From: Kiritimatiellia bacterium
GTDB lineage: Bacteria; Verrucomicrobiota; Kiritimatiellia; SLAD01
DNA: 13,573 nucleotides
Reading direction: 5' to 3'
Assembly: GCA_007126995.1 (NCBI GenBank)
Contig: SLAD01000112.1
Location: 1 to 13,573, forward strand
The first letter of the stretch is position 1. Each line of letters opens with the position of its first letter. Below the pieces are notes generated by a model. That model was not told where the DNA came from. It did no database searches and was given only the letters and a program-made list of their open reading frames with translations. The translations under genes were made by a program, and so were the position numbers. Below are positions 6,859 through 13,573 of this stretch, piece by piece.

Positions 6859-9648
6859 TTACTCCTGCACCGCCATACCGGCCATCGCGTCAGCGCGATG
6901 AATCGGCTTGCCGGCCGGATCAACCAAACGAGCGGTCACAAAAATCAACAAGTTCTCTTTACGGCTGCGCGAGCCTTCGGTGCGGAACAGGCGACCAAGC
7001 AGCGGGATATCACCCAGGATCGGGATTTTATAATTAATGGTCACCAAACGCTCGCGCATCAGTCCGCCCATGACAACGGTTTGACCATCCCAAATCACGA
7101 TACTGGTTTGGACATTGCGGCTGGCGAACACCGGTTGCGGAATGTTGAACGTGAACTCGCGCAATTCGATGCGGCCAGTCTCAGGATCGCCGCCCGGAAT
7201 CGAAATACGCGAACCATACTGAATCCAATCCACCAATTCCGCTACTTCCGGCGCCAGCGCCAAGTCGATGGTGTAGCCGTCCGGGCCGACCAGCGGTGTG
7301 ACGTTCAAGATCACACCGGTACGACGCGTTTCAAATGCTTCCGGCGTGACGACCGGGGGCGTCACCAAACCACCCTCCGACTGCGTCACCGGTTCGGTGA
7401 CACGAAATTCGGTCGGATAGATGATTTCCGTAACCACCTCGATTGTTGCCGGCTGACCACTGCGCGTGGTGACGCGCGGTGCGGATAGGACATCGACATT
7501 GCCGTTCTGCGAGAGCGCATGCAGCACCACGCGCATTTCCGGATTGGTCAGAATGCTGGATACGCTCAAGATGTTACCCAGGAACGCGGCATCCTCGGTA
7601 CCCGCGCGCACGGGCTCAATGCCGCCCGCTGTTTGGCCGAAATAGCGCTGACCGCGGCTGACATTCCCGGCATCCAACTGAACGCGCTCACGGCCACCAA
7701 AGGGACCGCCGGAACGGCGCTGGGCAATTTCATAGTTGTCGGTGAAGATCCACTGCAAGCCAAGCTCCTGCAGATCCTCCTCGGCGACCTCGACGAAGCG
7801 AGCTTCGATCTCAATCTGACTTGGTACAATATTCAATTGCGCCAGGATACGCTCGAAGGTTTCCAGATTCTCGGGAGTGTTTGCGACGATCAACTGACTG
7901 ATCGACGCATTGTAGGAAATGGACGTACCGCGCGGGAAAGGTACGCCGGCACCCTCAAAGAAAGCCCGCACATCACCGGTCCGGCCCGTTGCCGGCGGGC
8001 GGCGCTGTCCAAAATCAAAGCCGGTAGCGGGCGGCTCGTCCTCAACACGCTCAGAAATCACATCAAGGAAAGAAGGCTGCACGGGATAGAGTCGCGTAAC
8101 CACGCGTCCCGTATCGGCCACGTCCGCGGGTGTAATGACCACCACATTATCTTCGATACGGAAGCGCAGGCCGGCGACCTCGGTAATATAGCGGATCGCT
8201 TCCATCAGCGTGATACGCCGGAGATTCAGAGTAATCGTGGGGACCCCCGAAGGACGGCCATCCATGGCTGGCGCCGACGCATCCCAATCGTCGTCGCCCC
8301 ACGGATCTTCAAAGGCTGCCGGCGCGCGTCTCGTCGGCGGTGCGGCAGGCGCGGGGGCATCGGGAACACTCAAATTCAGGATGATATTCACTCCTTCGCC
8401 TTCAGGATCAGCCGCTTCGCTGGCATCGCGCAGGAACGAAACCACATCCCGAATACTGGCCTGACGGAATTCAACCCGGGGGATCACGATCTGCTCCATA
8501 CGCTCCTGCAAGCGCTGCGAGGGGGTCACCAAATCAGTTGGCCGCACGCCCATGATGTCCTCCGGCAGTGTCACGTCCTCGCGACGCGGCGGACTCCATG
8601 CCGCACGCACATCTTGCATCATTTGCGCTTGCGTCGCGCGGCGCAGTTCCGTTGAGGCACGCTGCCGCTCTTCGGTGATGCGGCGGAGATAGCGCATGGC
8701 ATCGGTGTTAAATTCATCGCGTATCAAGACGCTCTCAAATAACGCTTCTGCGTTCGCGAATTCTCCCGCGTTAAAATACGCGATACCCTCTTGCATCATC
8801 TCGGCAACTGTGGCCCGACGTTCAGCAACTTCCGGGCGTTGTTCGATCGGCACGGGACGCTCTGCTTCATCCGCTCGGCGGGCTTCCTCACGCGCTACCC
8901 GGCGCTGCAACAAGGACAAGCCGCGATGGCCCGGTGACAATTCCTGCACGCGATCGATATTTTGTCGTGCCTCGCGAATGTCGCCGTCCTCACGATAAAT
9001 CGTTTGGGCAATCCGAAAATGTGCTTCAGCCAATCCCCACGTCGCGCGTTCCCGTTCGTCAGCACGGGCCGGGCGATCCGGAATACGCTCTAAAGCACGG
9101 GAAAACGCGTCGCGCGCAGCGCGGTAGTCTTCACGATCCAATAGGCGGAAACCACGGTCCAGGGATTGCAAGCCCTCAACCTCTGCGGCTTGGCGACGGA
9201 CTTCTTCAAGGGCCAGCAATTCCGCTGCCTCCCGCTCTACTTCGGAGAGCTCTTCATCCACCTCAACCTCAGCAACTTCCGGTTCCTCCGCGACGGGCTC
9301 TTCGACAACTTCAGGCTCTTCGATAACCTCGGGCTCATCCTCAAAGTCCAGCCAATCGCCCTCCGGCTCCGGCTCTTCGACAGGGGACGGTTCGACAGGC
9401 TCTTCCACCGGCGGAGGTTCGGGCTCATCCATCAACCAGTCCAAATCATCGTCGTCCGGGGCGACGGTCGGCTCGGGTACGGGGGCGGGTGCCGGCTCGG
9501 GCTCTTCCACCGGCGGGGCTTCCGCGCCATTATCGATGTCAAAATCGAACAGGGCGTCGAAATCAAAGTCATCTACTGCCTGTGTCGCTCCCGGCCATGC
9601 GAGGAAGCTGACCAATAGCACGATAATACCCGATCTTATGACTCTCAT
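6859..9648 (-). CDS. Outer-membrane secretin of a type IV pilus-like system (Amuc_1098 / PilQ / GspD family)
   Basis: 929 residues from the ATG at 9648. That start gives a clear signal peptide (MRVIRSGIIVLLVSFLAWPG, cleavage probably after ATQA at about 24) and has AAGGAG seven bases upstream; the frame stays open to an ATG at 9822, but that would bury the signal peptide. Residues about 45-130 are an acidic proline/glutamate tract. Helical TPR-like segments follow at about 162-250 and 280-325. A secretin N0/STN-like domain spans about 388-510, split by a disordered insert (428-470). A second N domain runs about 516-605, with ISYNASISQLIVANTPENL (577-595). The secretin barrel domain is about 614-910, ending in IPILGDIPLLGRLFR (875-889) and KENLLIFVTARLVDP (897-911). 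Secretins form the outer-membrane gate for pili or type II secretion. The 82-base gap before it is less GC-rich but holds no promoter I can support. Confidence 0.93.
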   Translation of the reverse strand: MRVIRSGIIVLLVSFLAWPGATQAVDDFDFDALFDFDIDNGAEAPPVEEPEPAPAPVPEPTVAPDDDDLDWLMDEPEPPPVEEPVEPSPVEEPEPEGDWLDFEDEPEVIEEPEVVEEPVAEEPEVAEVEVDEELSEVEREAAELLALEEVRRQAAEVEGLQSLDRGFRLLDREDYRAARDAFSRALERIPDRPARADERERATWGLAEAHFRIAQTIYREDGDIREARQNIDRVQELSPGHRGLSLLQRRVAREEARRADEAERPVPIEQRPEVAERRATVAEMMQEGIAYFNAGEFANAEALFESVLIRDEFNTDAMRYLRRITEERQRASTELRRATQAQMMQDVRAAWSPPRREDVTLPEDIMGVRPTDLVTPSQRLQERMEQIVIPRVEFRQASIRDVVSFLRDASEAADPEGEGVNIILNLSVPDAPAPAAPPTRRAPAAFEDPWGDDDWDASAPAMDGRPSGVPTITLNLRRITLMEAIRYITEVAGLRFRIEDNVVVITPADVADTGRVVTRLYPVQPSFLDVISERVEDEPPATGFDFGQRRPPATGRTGDVRAFFEGAGVPFPRGTSISYNASISQLIVANTPENLETFERILAQLNIVPSQIEIEARFVEVAEEDLQELGLQWIFTDNYEIAQRRSGGPFGGRERVQLDAGNVSRGQRYFGQTAGGIEPVRAGTEDAAFLGNILSVSSILTNPEMRVVLHALSQNGNVDVLSAPRVTTRSGQPATIEVVTEIIYPTEFRVTEPVTQSEGGLVTPPVVTPEAFETRRTGVILNVTPLVGPDGYTIDLALAPEVAELVDWIQYGSRISIPGGDPETGRIELREFTFNIPQPVFASRNVQTSIVIWDGQTVVMGGLMRERLVTINYKIPILGDIPLLGRLFRTEGSRSRKENLLIFVTARLVDPAGKPIHRADAMAGMAVQE
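9265..9516 (-). repeat. Acidic Pro/Glu low-complexity tract inside the secretin gene
   Basis: Encodes secretin residues about 45-128, almost entirely E, P, V, D and A. The tripeptide EEP occurs six times (48, 82, 91, 110, 116 and 121), often as VEEP or VEEPEP. The tract follows the signal peptide and should be a disordered, strongly negative periplasmic arm. The spacing is irregular, so this is a degenerate repeat and not a strict tandem array. Confidence 0.65.
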
Positions 9649-9655
9649 CCAGAAT

Positions 9656-9661
9656 CTCCTT
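9656..9661 (-). promoter_or_regulatory. Ribosome binding site deciding the secretin start
   Basis: AAGGAG with a seven-base spacer to the ATG at 9648. This, with the signal peptide that begins exactly there, rules out the 58-residue longer reading from 9822, which would overlap the upstream gene by 92 bases. Confidence 0.85.
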
Positions 9662-9730
9662 CTCTCCGCGACTCGATCGCTCTGTCGATTCGTCTGTTCA
9701 CTAAAACTGTTCGCTGATGAATAAAAGTTT

Positions 9731-10840
9731 TCACTGGGACTCAAATGCTTCCATGAAGGCCTCCATACTCGGAGGCGCACCGTCTTCTTCCATCCCGGCT
9801 TCCGCACCCGCTTCCCGCGCACGTGGAGCGGCTGAAGGCGAACGTCCTACCGGGATTTCCTCGTCCCGTTTCATGTCTCGAATTACTACTTCATCCCGTT
9901 GAATGTCAATGACTTTATATGATTGCCCCATCAACTCGAGGACGACGCCTTCACGTACGCGATGGATGGAATCGTCCACCGTGAAAATCAATTCGGCCAA
10001 GCGCTCATCGACGCGCAAATCGCGATTGATCTCCAGACGAATCTGACGTCCATCCGCTCGTTCCAACGTGAGGACCGAACCGTCTTCGGGGCCAAGTCGA
10101 CCGGGTCGAGTACGGCGCTCGAAGTCCACCACGGTGTACCCCTGCACCGATTCCCCTATGCGGATAAAATAACTGCGGTCGCGTCCAACGACATTGAGCT
10201 GGAAGCGCACGTCCTCTTCGGTGATCTCGTGCACACCCTGGAATCTCAAGCCGAAGGGGATCTCACGGAAACGGAGCATGCGTAGTTTGTATGCATAGGA
10301 GGGATGGTCACCGGGGTCGGTGGGATTGGTGCCCGCCTCAAACTCCTCGCGCACCGTAAAGCCGTCGCCGTCGACATCACGATCTCCGATCGTGACGTCG
10401 AAGGGGTCGAGTCCAAAGCCGGCCAGCCACTCGTCCGGAATACCGTCACCCGTCGTGTCTCGGTCGCCACGGGACGGCTGTTCGTATCCGGTCCAAGGAC
10501 AGGTCTCAGCATCATACGGTATCGGCGTGCGCACATCGGGGTTGACCGACATCACCCGCAACTCACTGACGAGCAGACCGGTGGGATGGACGCCGATTAC
10601 AGTAGGTTCTTCAAGCCGTCGCGCCATCGGGGCAAACGCATCGACATCGACAGGCGTGAACTCATCATGCTGGACATGAATACGATCCCAGCGCGCTTCC
10701 GTCAACGCCTGCTGTTCCTGGCGACTTCGCATCAGCAGGAAGATTGCTGATCCCAAAAGCGCCACCAAAACCACCGTCACCGCGACTTTTTCGTAATGTT
10801 CCTGATACCAGGCGGAAGATTTTGAACGGGCAGCACTCAT
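9731..10840 (-). CDS. Bitopic pilus-complex protein with calcium-binding TSP3-like repeats (Amuc_1099 type)
   Basis: 369 residues: a short basic cytoplasmic N-terminus, one membrane segment at about 18-37, and a periplasmic remainder. Residues 124-146 and 152-179 hold two aspartate-rich repeats, RGDRDTTGDGIPDEWLAGFG then GDRDVDGDGFTVREEFEAG, ending in GTNPTDPGDHP. This is the DxDxDG pattern of thrombospondin type 3 / EF-hand-like calcium loops. Several beta-rich blocks follow (about 184-330), then a charged Ala/Arg/Glu tail. Its position between the PilO-like gene and the secretin, and its topology, match the Amuc_1099 family of the Akkermansia pilus-like locus. By position it stands where PilP, which bridges the inner-membrane complex to the secretin, sits in classical type IV pilus operons; a bridging role is my inference. 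Start overlaps the upstream stop by 4 bases (ATGA), with AGGAGG 13 bases upstream. Confidence 0.8.
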   Translation of the reverse strand: MSAARSKSSAWYQEHYEKVAVTVVLVALLGSAIFLLMRSRQEQQALTEARWDRIHVQHDEFTPVDVDAFAPMARRLEEPTVIGVHPTGLLVSELRVMSVNPDVRTPIPYDAETCPWTGYEQPSRGDRDTTGDGIPDEWLAGFGLDPFDVTIGDRDVDGDGFTVREEFEAGTNPTDPGDHPSYAYKLRMLRFREIPFGLRFQGVHEITEEDVRFQLNVVGRDRSYFIRIGESVQGYTVVDFERRTRPGRLGPEDGSVLTLERADGRQIRLEINRDLRVDERLAELIFTVDDSIHRVREGVVLELMGQSYKVIDIQRDEVVIRDMKRDEEIPVGRSPSAAPRAREAGAEAGMEEDGAPPSMEAFMEAFESQ

Positions 10841-11850
10841 GACGTCTCGTCAACCTCCTCATCCGCCACTTCCACGCTGTGACCTTCAAAGCGATAGACA
10901 TCAATTGTCATGGTCGCCCGCACACGTTCGCGGCCAGCGACCACCCGGTCTTCATGCAAGACCGGCCGTTCCGACTCGGTTTCGGGCGTGCGTGCGGGTG
11001 CTCCTTCGCGGGTCTCACGAGGCTGCAAGCGTGAGGCCAGCCGGGCCGTCGGACTCACTCCGCCCAACCCCAACTCGCTGCGCAATTCGAGATTCCGCAC
11101 CACCATCAAAATCGGATCACTTGCCAGTGCGTTCAAGGATTGCCGCAAGGCGAGGTCGTCGGCGAAAAAGACAATCGTAAAGCGTTCGCGCGTATACAGC
11201 CCCTCCACCCCTTCCGGATCAACGCGGACGACCGGTGCGGCTACCGTATCCACCTCAGCCACTCCACGACGGCGGCTCGCTGCCGTGTCGGCGGGATCGG
11301 CTTGCGTGCGCTCAACGTCGAACACCTCGCGCTCGACACCGACCAACTCACTGATGCCGGCCTCGAAGAGCACGGTAATCACGTGCTCTACAGTTTGCAA
11401 CTGGGACACCAATCGGCTGACATGATCCTGAGCCGGCAGGTTACCGGCCGCGTACCGACCGAATCCCAAGTCGAGCGGGTCCGCCACCCGGATATTCTGC
11501 TCGCGGGCCAGTTCGCGCAACCGTTGCGCCGTACGCTCCATCCGCGGGGGAAACGCAGCGCGCTCCATGTCCTCGATCTCGGGCTGGGCGGCAGCCAGCG
11601 TCACCAACACGCTGTCGCGATAGTTTTCGAGATTCAGCAGGCTCGACTCGATCATCTCGACATTATTCATGGAGGGGAAGGGATCGCGATTATGTAATTG
11701 CTCCAACGTGCGCAGATTGCTCTGTAGATCGCGCTGAATGCGGGCATACTCGCCACTGAACCGCACCAGCAGTACGATCACAACGATGGCGAGGACCAGC
11801 GCAATCGATCCGCCCACAATCAAAACCATATATTTTTTGAGTGCGCTCAT
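10837..11850 (-). CDS. PilO-like inner-membrane pilus protein (Amuc_1100 family)
   Basis: 337 residues. One membrane segment at about 8-30 follows a short cytoplasmic tail; helical, coiled-coil-like stretches at about 33-55 and 62-122 follow, then PilO-type alpha/beta blocks. The order of blocks matches Akkermansia Amuc_1100 as I remember it: a helix then a short strand (LAREQNIRVADPLDLGF, 114-130), a helix ending EAGISELVGVER (163-174), a strand-helix-strand unit (FTIVFFADDLALRQSLNALA, 224-243), and a last strand TMTIDVYRFEG (313-323). Two disordered charged inserts interrupt the fold (about 181-212 and 262-305). PilO pairs with PilN in the inner-membrane alignment complex, so its partner is likely the PilN-like half of the preceding gene. 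The ATG overlaps the upstream TGA as ATGA; GGAAGAG sits just upstream in the end of that gene. Confidence 0.85.
   Translation of the reverse strand: MSALKKYMVLIVGGSIALVLAIVVIVLLVRFSGEYARIQRDLQSNLRTLEQLHNRDPFPSMNNVEMIESSLLNLENYRDSVLVTLAAAQPEIEDMERAAFPPRMERTAQRLRELAREQNIRVADPLDLGFGRYAAGNLPAQDHVSRLVSQLQTVEHVITVLFEAGISELVGVEREVFDVERTQADPADTAASRRRGVAEVDTVAAPVVRVDPEGVEGLYTRERFTIVFFADDLALRQSLNALASDPILMVVRNLELRSELGLGGVSPTARLASRLQPRETREGAPARTPETESERPVLHEDRVVAGRERVRATMTIDVYRFEGHSVEVADEEVDETS
10854..10859 (-). promoter_or_regulatory. Strong Shine-Dalgarno sequence inside the end of the PilO-like gene
   Basis: AGGAGG lies within the last codons of the PilO-like gene, 13 bases before the ATG of the Amuc_1099-type gene. 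The spacing is a little long, but the ATGA overlap suggests that reinitiation assists translation. Confidence 0.5.
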
Positions 11851-13556
11851 AATGAAATGGGCTCTTCCAATACTAACGTCATGCGGAACTCACGCACATA
11901 CGTGTTTTGCGGCACCGGCGGCAAGCGATCGATTTCGGACTGCTCGGTAAAATGAGGCGAGGCCCGCAACGAACCACGCAAGTCATAAATCGGCTGCGGC
12001 GTTTCGATTTTGTCGGTATAGCCGAGGCCCGAAATCTCAATACGGGTAATATCACCCAATCGAGCGGTCGTACGTTGCGCATCGGCGGTACGGCGGCGGG
12101 TGGCGGGCGCATCTCCGTCCGCCTCTATTCGCTCACGCACCGGCACCACCGAGGTCAACCAAACGCCATCCGGCAATAAGCCATTGATCTCATCCAGCAC
12201 CTCGACCCAGCGGGAACGATCCTCGATCAGGCGGTGAACCTGCTCAACCTCGGATTGCACATTTCCTATCAGTTCCTCGGGTTCAAACATCTGCTGCTCG
12301 ATGGATTGCAGCTCCCGCACCCGGTCCTGGATCCGGCCCAGGCGCTCTTCGCCCATACTTGACAACATGCGAAAGTAGACGGCCCACACCATCAAAACGA
12401 AAACAAAACCGAAAGCGGCAGCCAACAAGATCGGATGCTTCTTGCGGAACTGCTTTTCCGACACAACGCGTGGCGGCATCAAATTGATTTCGATCGGACA
12501 AGTCAACACACGGCGCAACGCCAAACCGACAACTTCACCCAGCATGTGCGCGTCGCGCCCGATTTCCTCGACCGAAATGCCATCGCTGACGGCGACATTC
12601 ATAAACGGGTTCAGATATTCAACTTCCGCCTTAAGCTTATCTTGAAAGAAGACATCGGTGTACGGGATTACAGAGGTCCCCCCCGTCAGCAGAATACGCT
12701 TCGGTTGGCCGCCGTTCTGCTGGCCGCGATAGAAATTGATGCTGCGATTGACTTCCGCATGCAGTCGGGTCATCACGCTGCGCACCGCCTTGGACACCTT
12801 ATCGGCCACTTCGCCGGGCGGGCTTTCATACGCGCCACCCCAGGCAACAAAGGCGTGCGCCTTTTTCATGTCCTCGGCATCGGCGAACGACAATTCGAAT
12901 TCCCGCATAATCTGCTGCGTGATGGCGTTGCCCGCCACGGGAATGCTGCGGCTGAAGACCCGATTGGCCTCCAAGAAGATCAGATCGGTTGAACGCGCCC
13001 CCATATCAATGATCAGGGCACAGTCATCGAGGTCATCATAATTGTAGCGTACCGCGTTATATAAAGACATCGGCGCCACATCGACCAGATCCGGCAGGAG
13101 ACCGGCTTGTTCCACGGCCTCGGTGAGGTCGGAAATGATGTCGCCCTTGATGGCCGCCAGCATGACGTCGAGATCGCCTTCCGATCCGCCAATCAACTGG
13201 TAATCCCAAACGACTTCGTCGATGGGGAACGGAACGTTTTGCTGCGCCTCGTAGGAGACAATCTGGTAGACCTTATCTTCGTCGACCGGCGGCAATTTGA
13301 CGAAACGGGAGAAAACCGATTGGCCGGAAACGGAAATCAGCACAGGCCCCGGCTTAATGTCGTGCTCCGACATCATTTCCTGAATGGTGCTGGTGATATA
13401 GACGTTGCGATCGGCGTCCGCATGTGGGTCGAGACCGAGCGGCGAAATAGCATGCTTGATCAATTCCACACCACCGGACTTGAGCGGCACAAATTCGGCC
13501 ATCTTCAGACCACTTGCGCCTATATCCAAGGCCAATATTCGATCAGACTTTAACAT
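11847..13556 (-). CDS. pilM: PilM-PilN fusion: actin-like ATPase joined to a PilN-like membrane subunit (Amuc_1101-like position)
   Basis: 569 residues with two parts. Residues 1-352 are PilM, an FtsA/actin-fold ATPase on the cytoplasmic face: phosphate-1 motif LALDIGASGLKMAE (8-21), phosphate-2 motif IIDMGARSTDL (182-192), adenosine motif LLTGGTSVIP (289-298). Without a break, EINLMPP (356-362) follows, matching the INLLP-type N-terminal motif through which free PilN binds PilM. Then come a basic patch, one membrane segment (about 375-397), a coiled coil (about 400-445) and a PilN periplasmic domain (LLPDGVWLTSV, 460-470; ferredoxin-like strands to 569). A disordered Arg/Ala-rich insert lies at about 478-500. 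The fusion would tether the ATPase to the inner-membrane complex. Translation couples to the next gene through a 4-base ATGA overlap. Only a weak upstream GGAAA is visible before the ATG; the promoter lies outside the window. Confidence 0.93.
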   Translation of the reverse strand: MLKSDRILALDIGASGLKMAEFVPLKSGGVELIKHAISPLGLDPHADADRNVYITSTIQEMMSEHDIKPGPVLISVSGQSVFSRFVKLPPVDEDKVYQIVSYEAQQNVPFPIDEVVWDYQLIGGSEGDLDVMLAAIKGDIISDLTEAVEQAGLLPDLVDVAPMSLYNAVRYNYDDLDDCALIIDMGARSTDLIFLEANRVFSRSIPVAGNAITQQIMREFELSFADAEDMKKAHAFVAWGGAYESPPGEVADKVSKAVRSVMTRLHAEVNRSINFYRGQQNGGQPKRILLTGGTSVIPYTDVFFQDKLKAEVEYLNPFMNVAVSDGISVEEIGRDAHMLGEVVGLALRRVLTCPIEINLMPPRVVSEKQFRKKHPILLAAAFGFVFVLMVWAVYFRMLSSMGEERLGRIQDRVRELQSIEQQMFEPEELIGNVQSEVEQVHRLIEDRSRWVEVLDEINGLLPDGVWLTSVVPVRERIEADGDAPATRRRTADAQRTTARLGDITRIEISGLGYTDKIETPQPIYDLRGSLRASPHFTEQSEIDRLPPVPQNTYVREFRMTLVLEEPISL

Positions 13557-13573
13557 GATGCTGCAACGTTTCC

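Noticed and set aside
6363..6923. 186-codon minus-strand frame crossing the secretin end, the hairpin and the exonuclease start
   Set aside because: It crosses the ends of two real genes in a different frame and encodes nothing recognisable.
7519..8655. 378-codon plus-strand open frame opposite the secretin
   Set aside because: Antisense to a clearly coding secretin region; no ribosome site or domain, and a composition typical of a shadow frame.
9649..9730. Possible promoter or hairpin in the gap before the secretin (less GC-rich, AAAACT and AGTTTT pairing)
   Set aside because: No -35/-10 pair could be supported, and the 6-bp stem with a loop of about 20 bases is too weak to call.
9649..9822. 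58-residue N-terminal extension of the secretin from an ATG at 9822
   Set aside because: It would overlap the upstream gene, bury the signal peptide, and ignore the AAGGAG seven bases before the ATG at 9648.

Overview
All nine protein genes lie on the minus strand, so transcription runs from the right edge to the left edge. The gene content points to the PVC superphylum, most likely Verrucomicrobiota or Kiritimatiellota. The right half carries the pilus-like locus type known from Akkermansia as Amuc_1098 to Amuc_1101. The left half carries a coaE-rho pair next to a PolI-type 5'-3' exonuclease, which recalls the polA-coaE-rho order I remember from Chlamydia. The DNA looks moderately GC-rich. 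The lineage is an inference from gene families and order; there is no rRNA or other taxonomic marker here.

Right half (13556 to 6859): a type IV pilus-like alignment complex and its secretin. The first gene encodes one polypeptide that joins a PilM-like actin-fold ATPase to a PilN-like membrane protein. It overlaps by 4 bases (ATGA) a PilO-like protein of the Amuc_1100 type. That gene overlaps by 4 bases an Amuc_1099-type bitopic protein with calcium-binding, thrombospondin-type-3-like repeats. After 82 bases comes a secretin (Amuc_1098/PilQ/GspD type) with an acidic proline/glutamate tract and TPR-like helices ahead of its N domains. Together these would link the cytoplasm, inner membrane, periplasm and outer-membrane pore. 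No PilP gene, pilin, or assembly/retraction ATPase is in the window.

Middle (6828 to 3786): a perfect 10-bp GC-rich inverted repeat follows the secretin stop. Then come a stand-alone 5'-3' exonuclease (FEN/PolI N-domain family) with no polymerase domain, and a large multi-spanning membrane protein that resembles STT3/AglB-type oligosaccharyltransferases in layout but has divergent motifs.

Left (3759 to 1): dephospho-CoA kinase (coaE), transcription termination factor Rho with a basic RG-rich N-terminal extension, and a membrane-anchored von Willebrand factor A protein that runs off the left edge. Spacings are 3 to 35 bases, consistent with one transcription unit from the exonuclease to the VWA gene.

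There is no RNA gene, insertion sequence, CRISPR array or recognisable attachment site, and no gene-free stretch above 300 bases (the longest is about 113 bases). The most notable points are the PilM-PilN fusion within a PilP-less complex, and an exonuclease-only gene where a polA might be expected.
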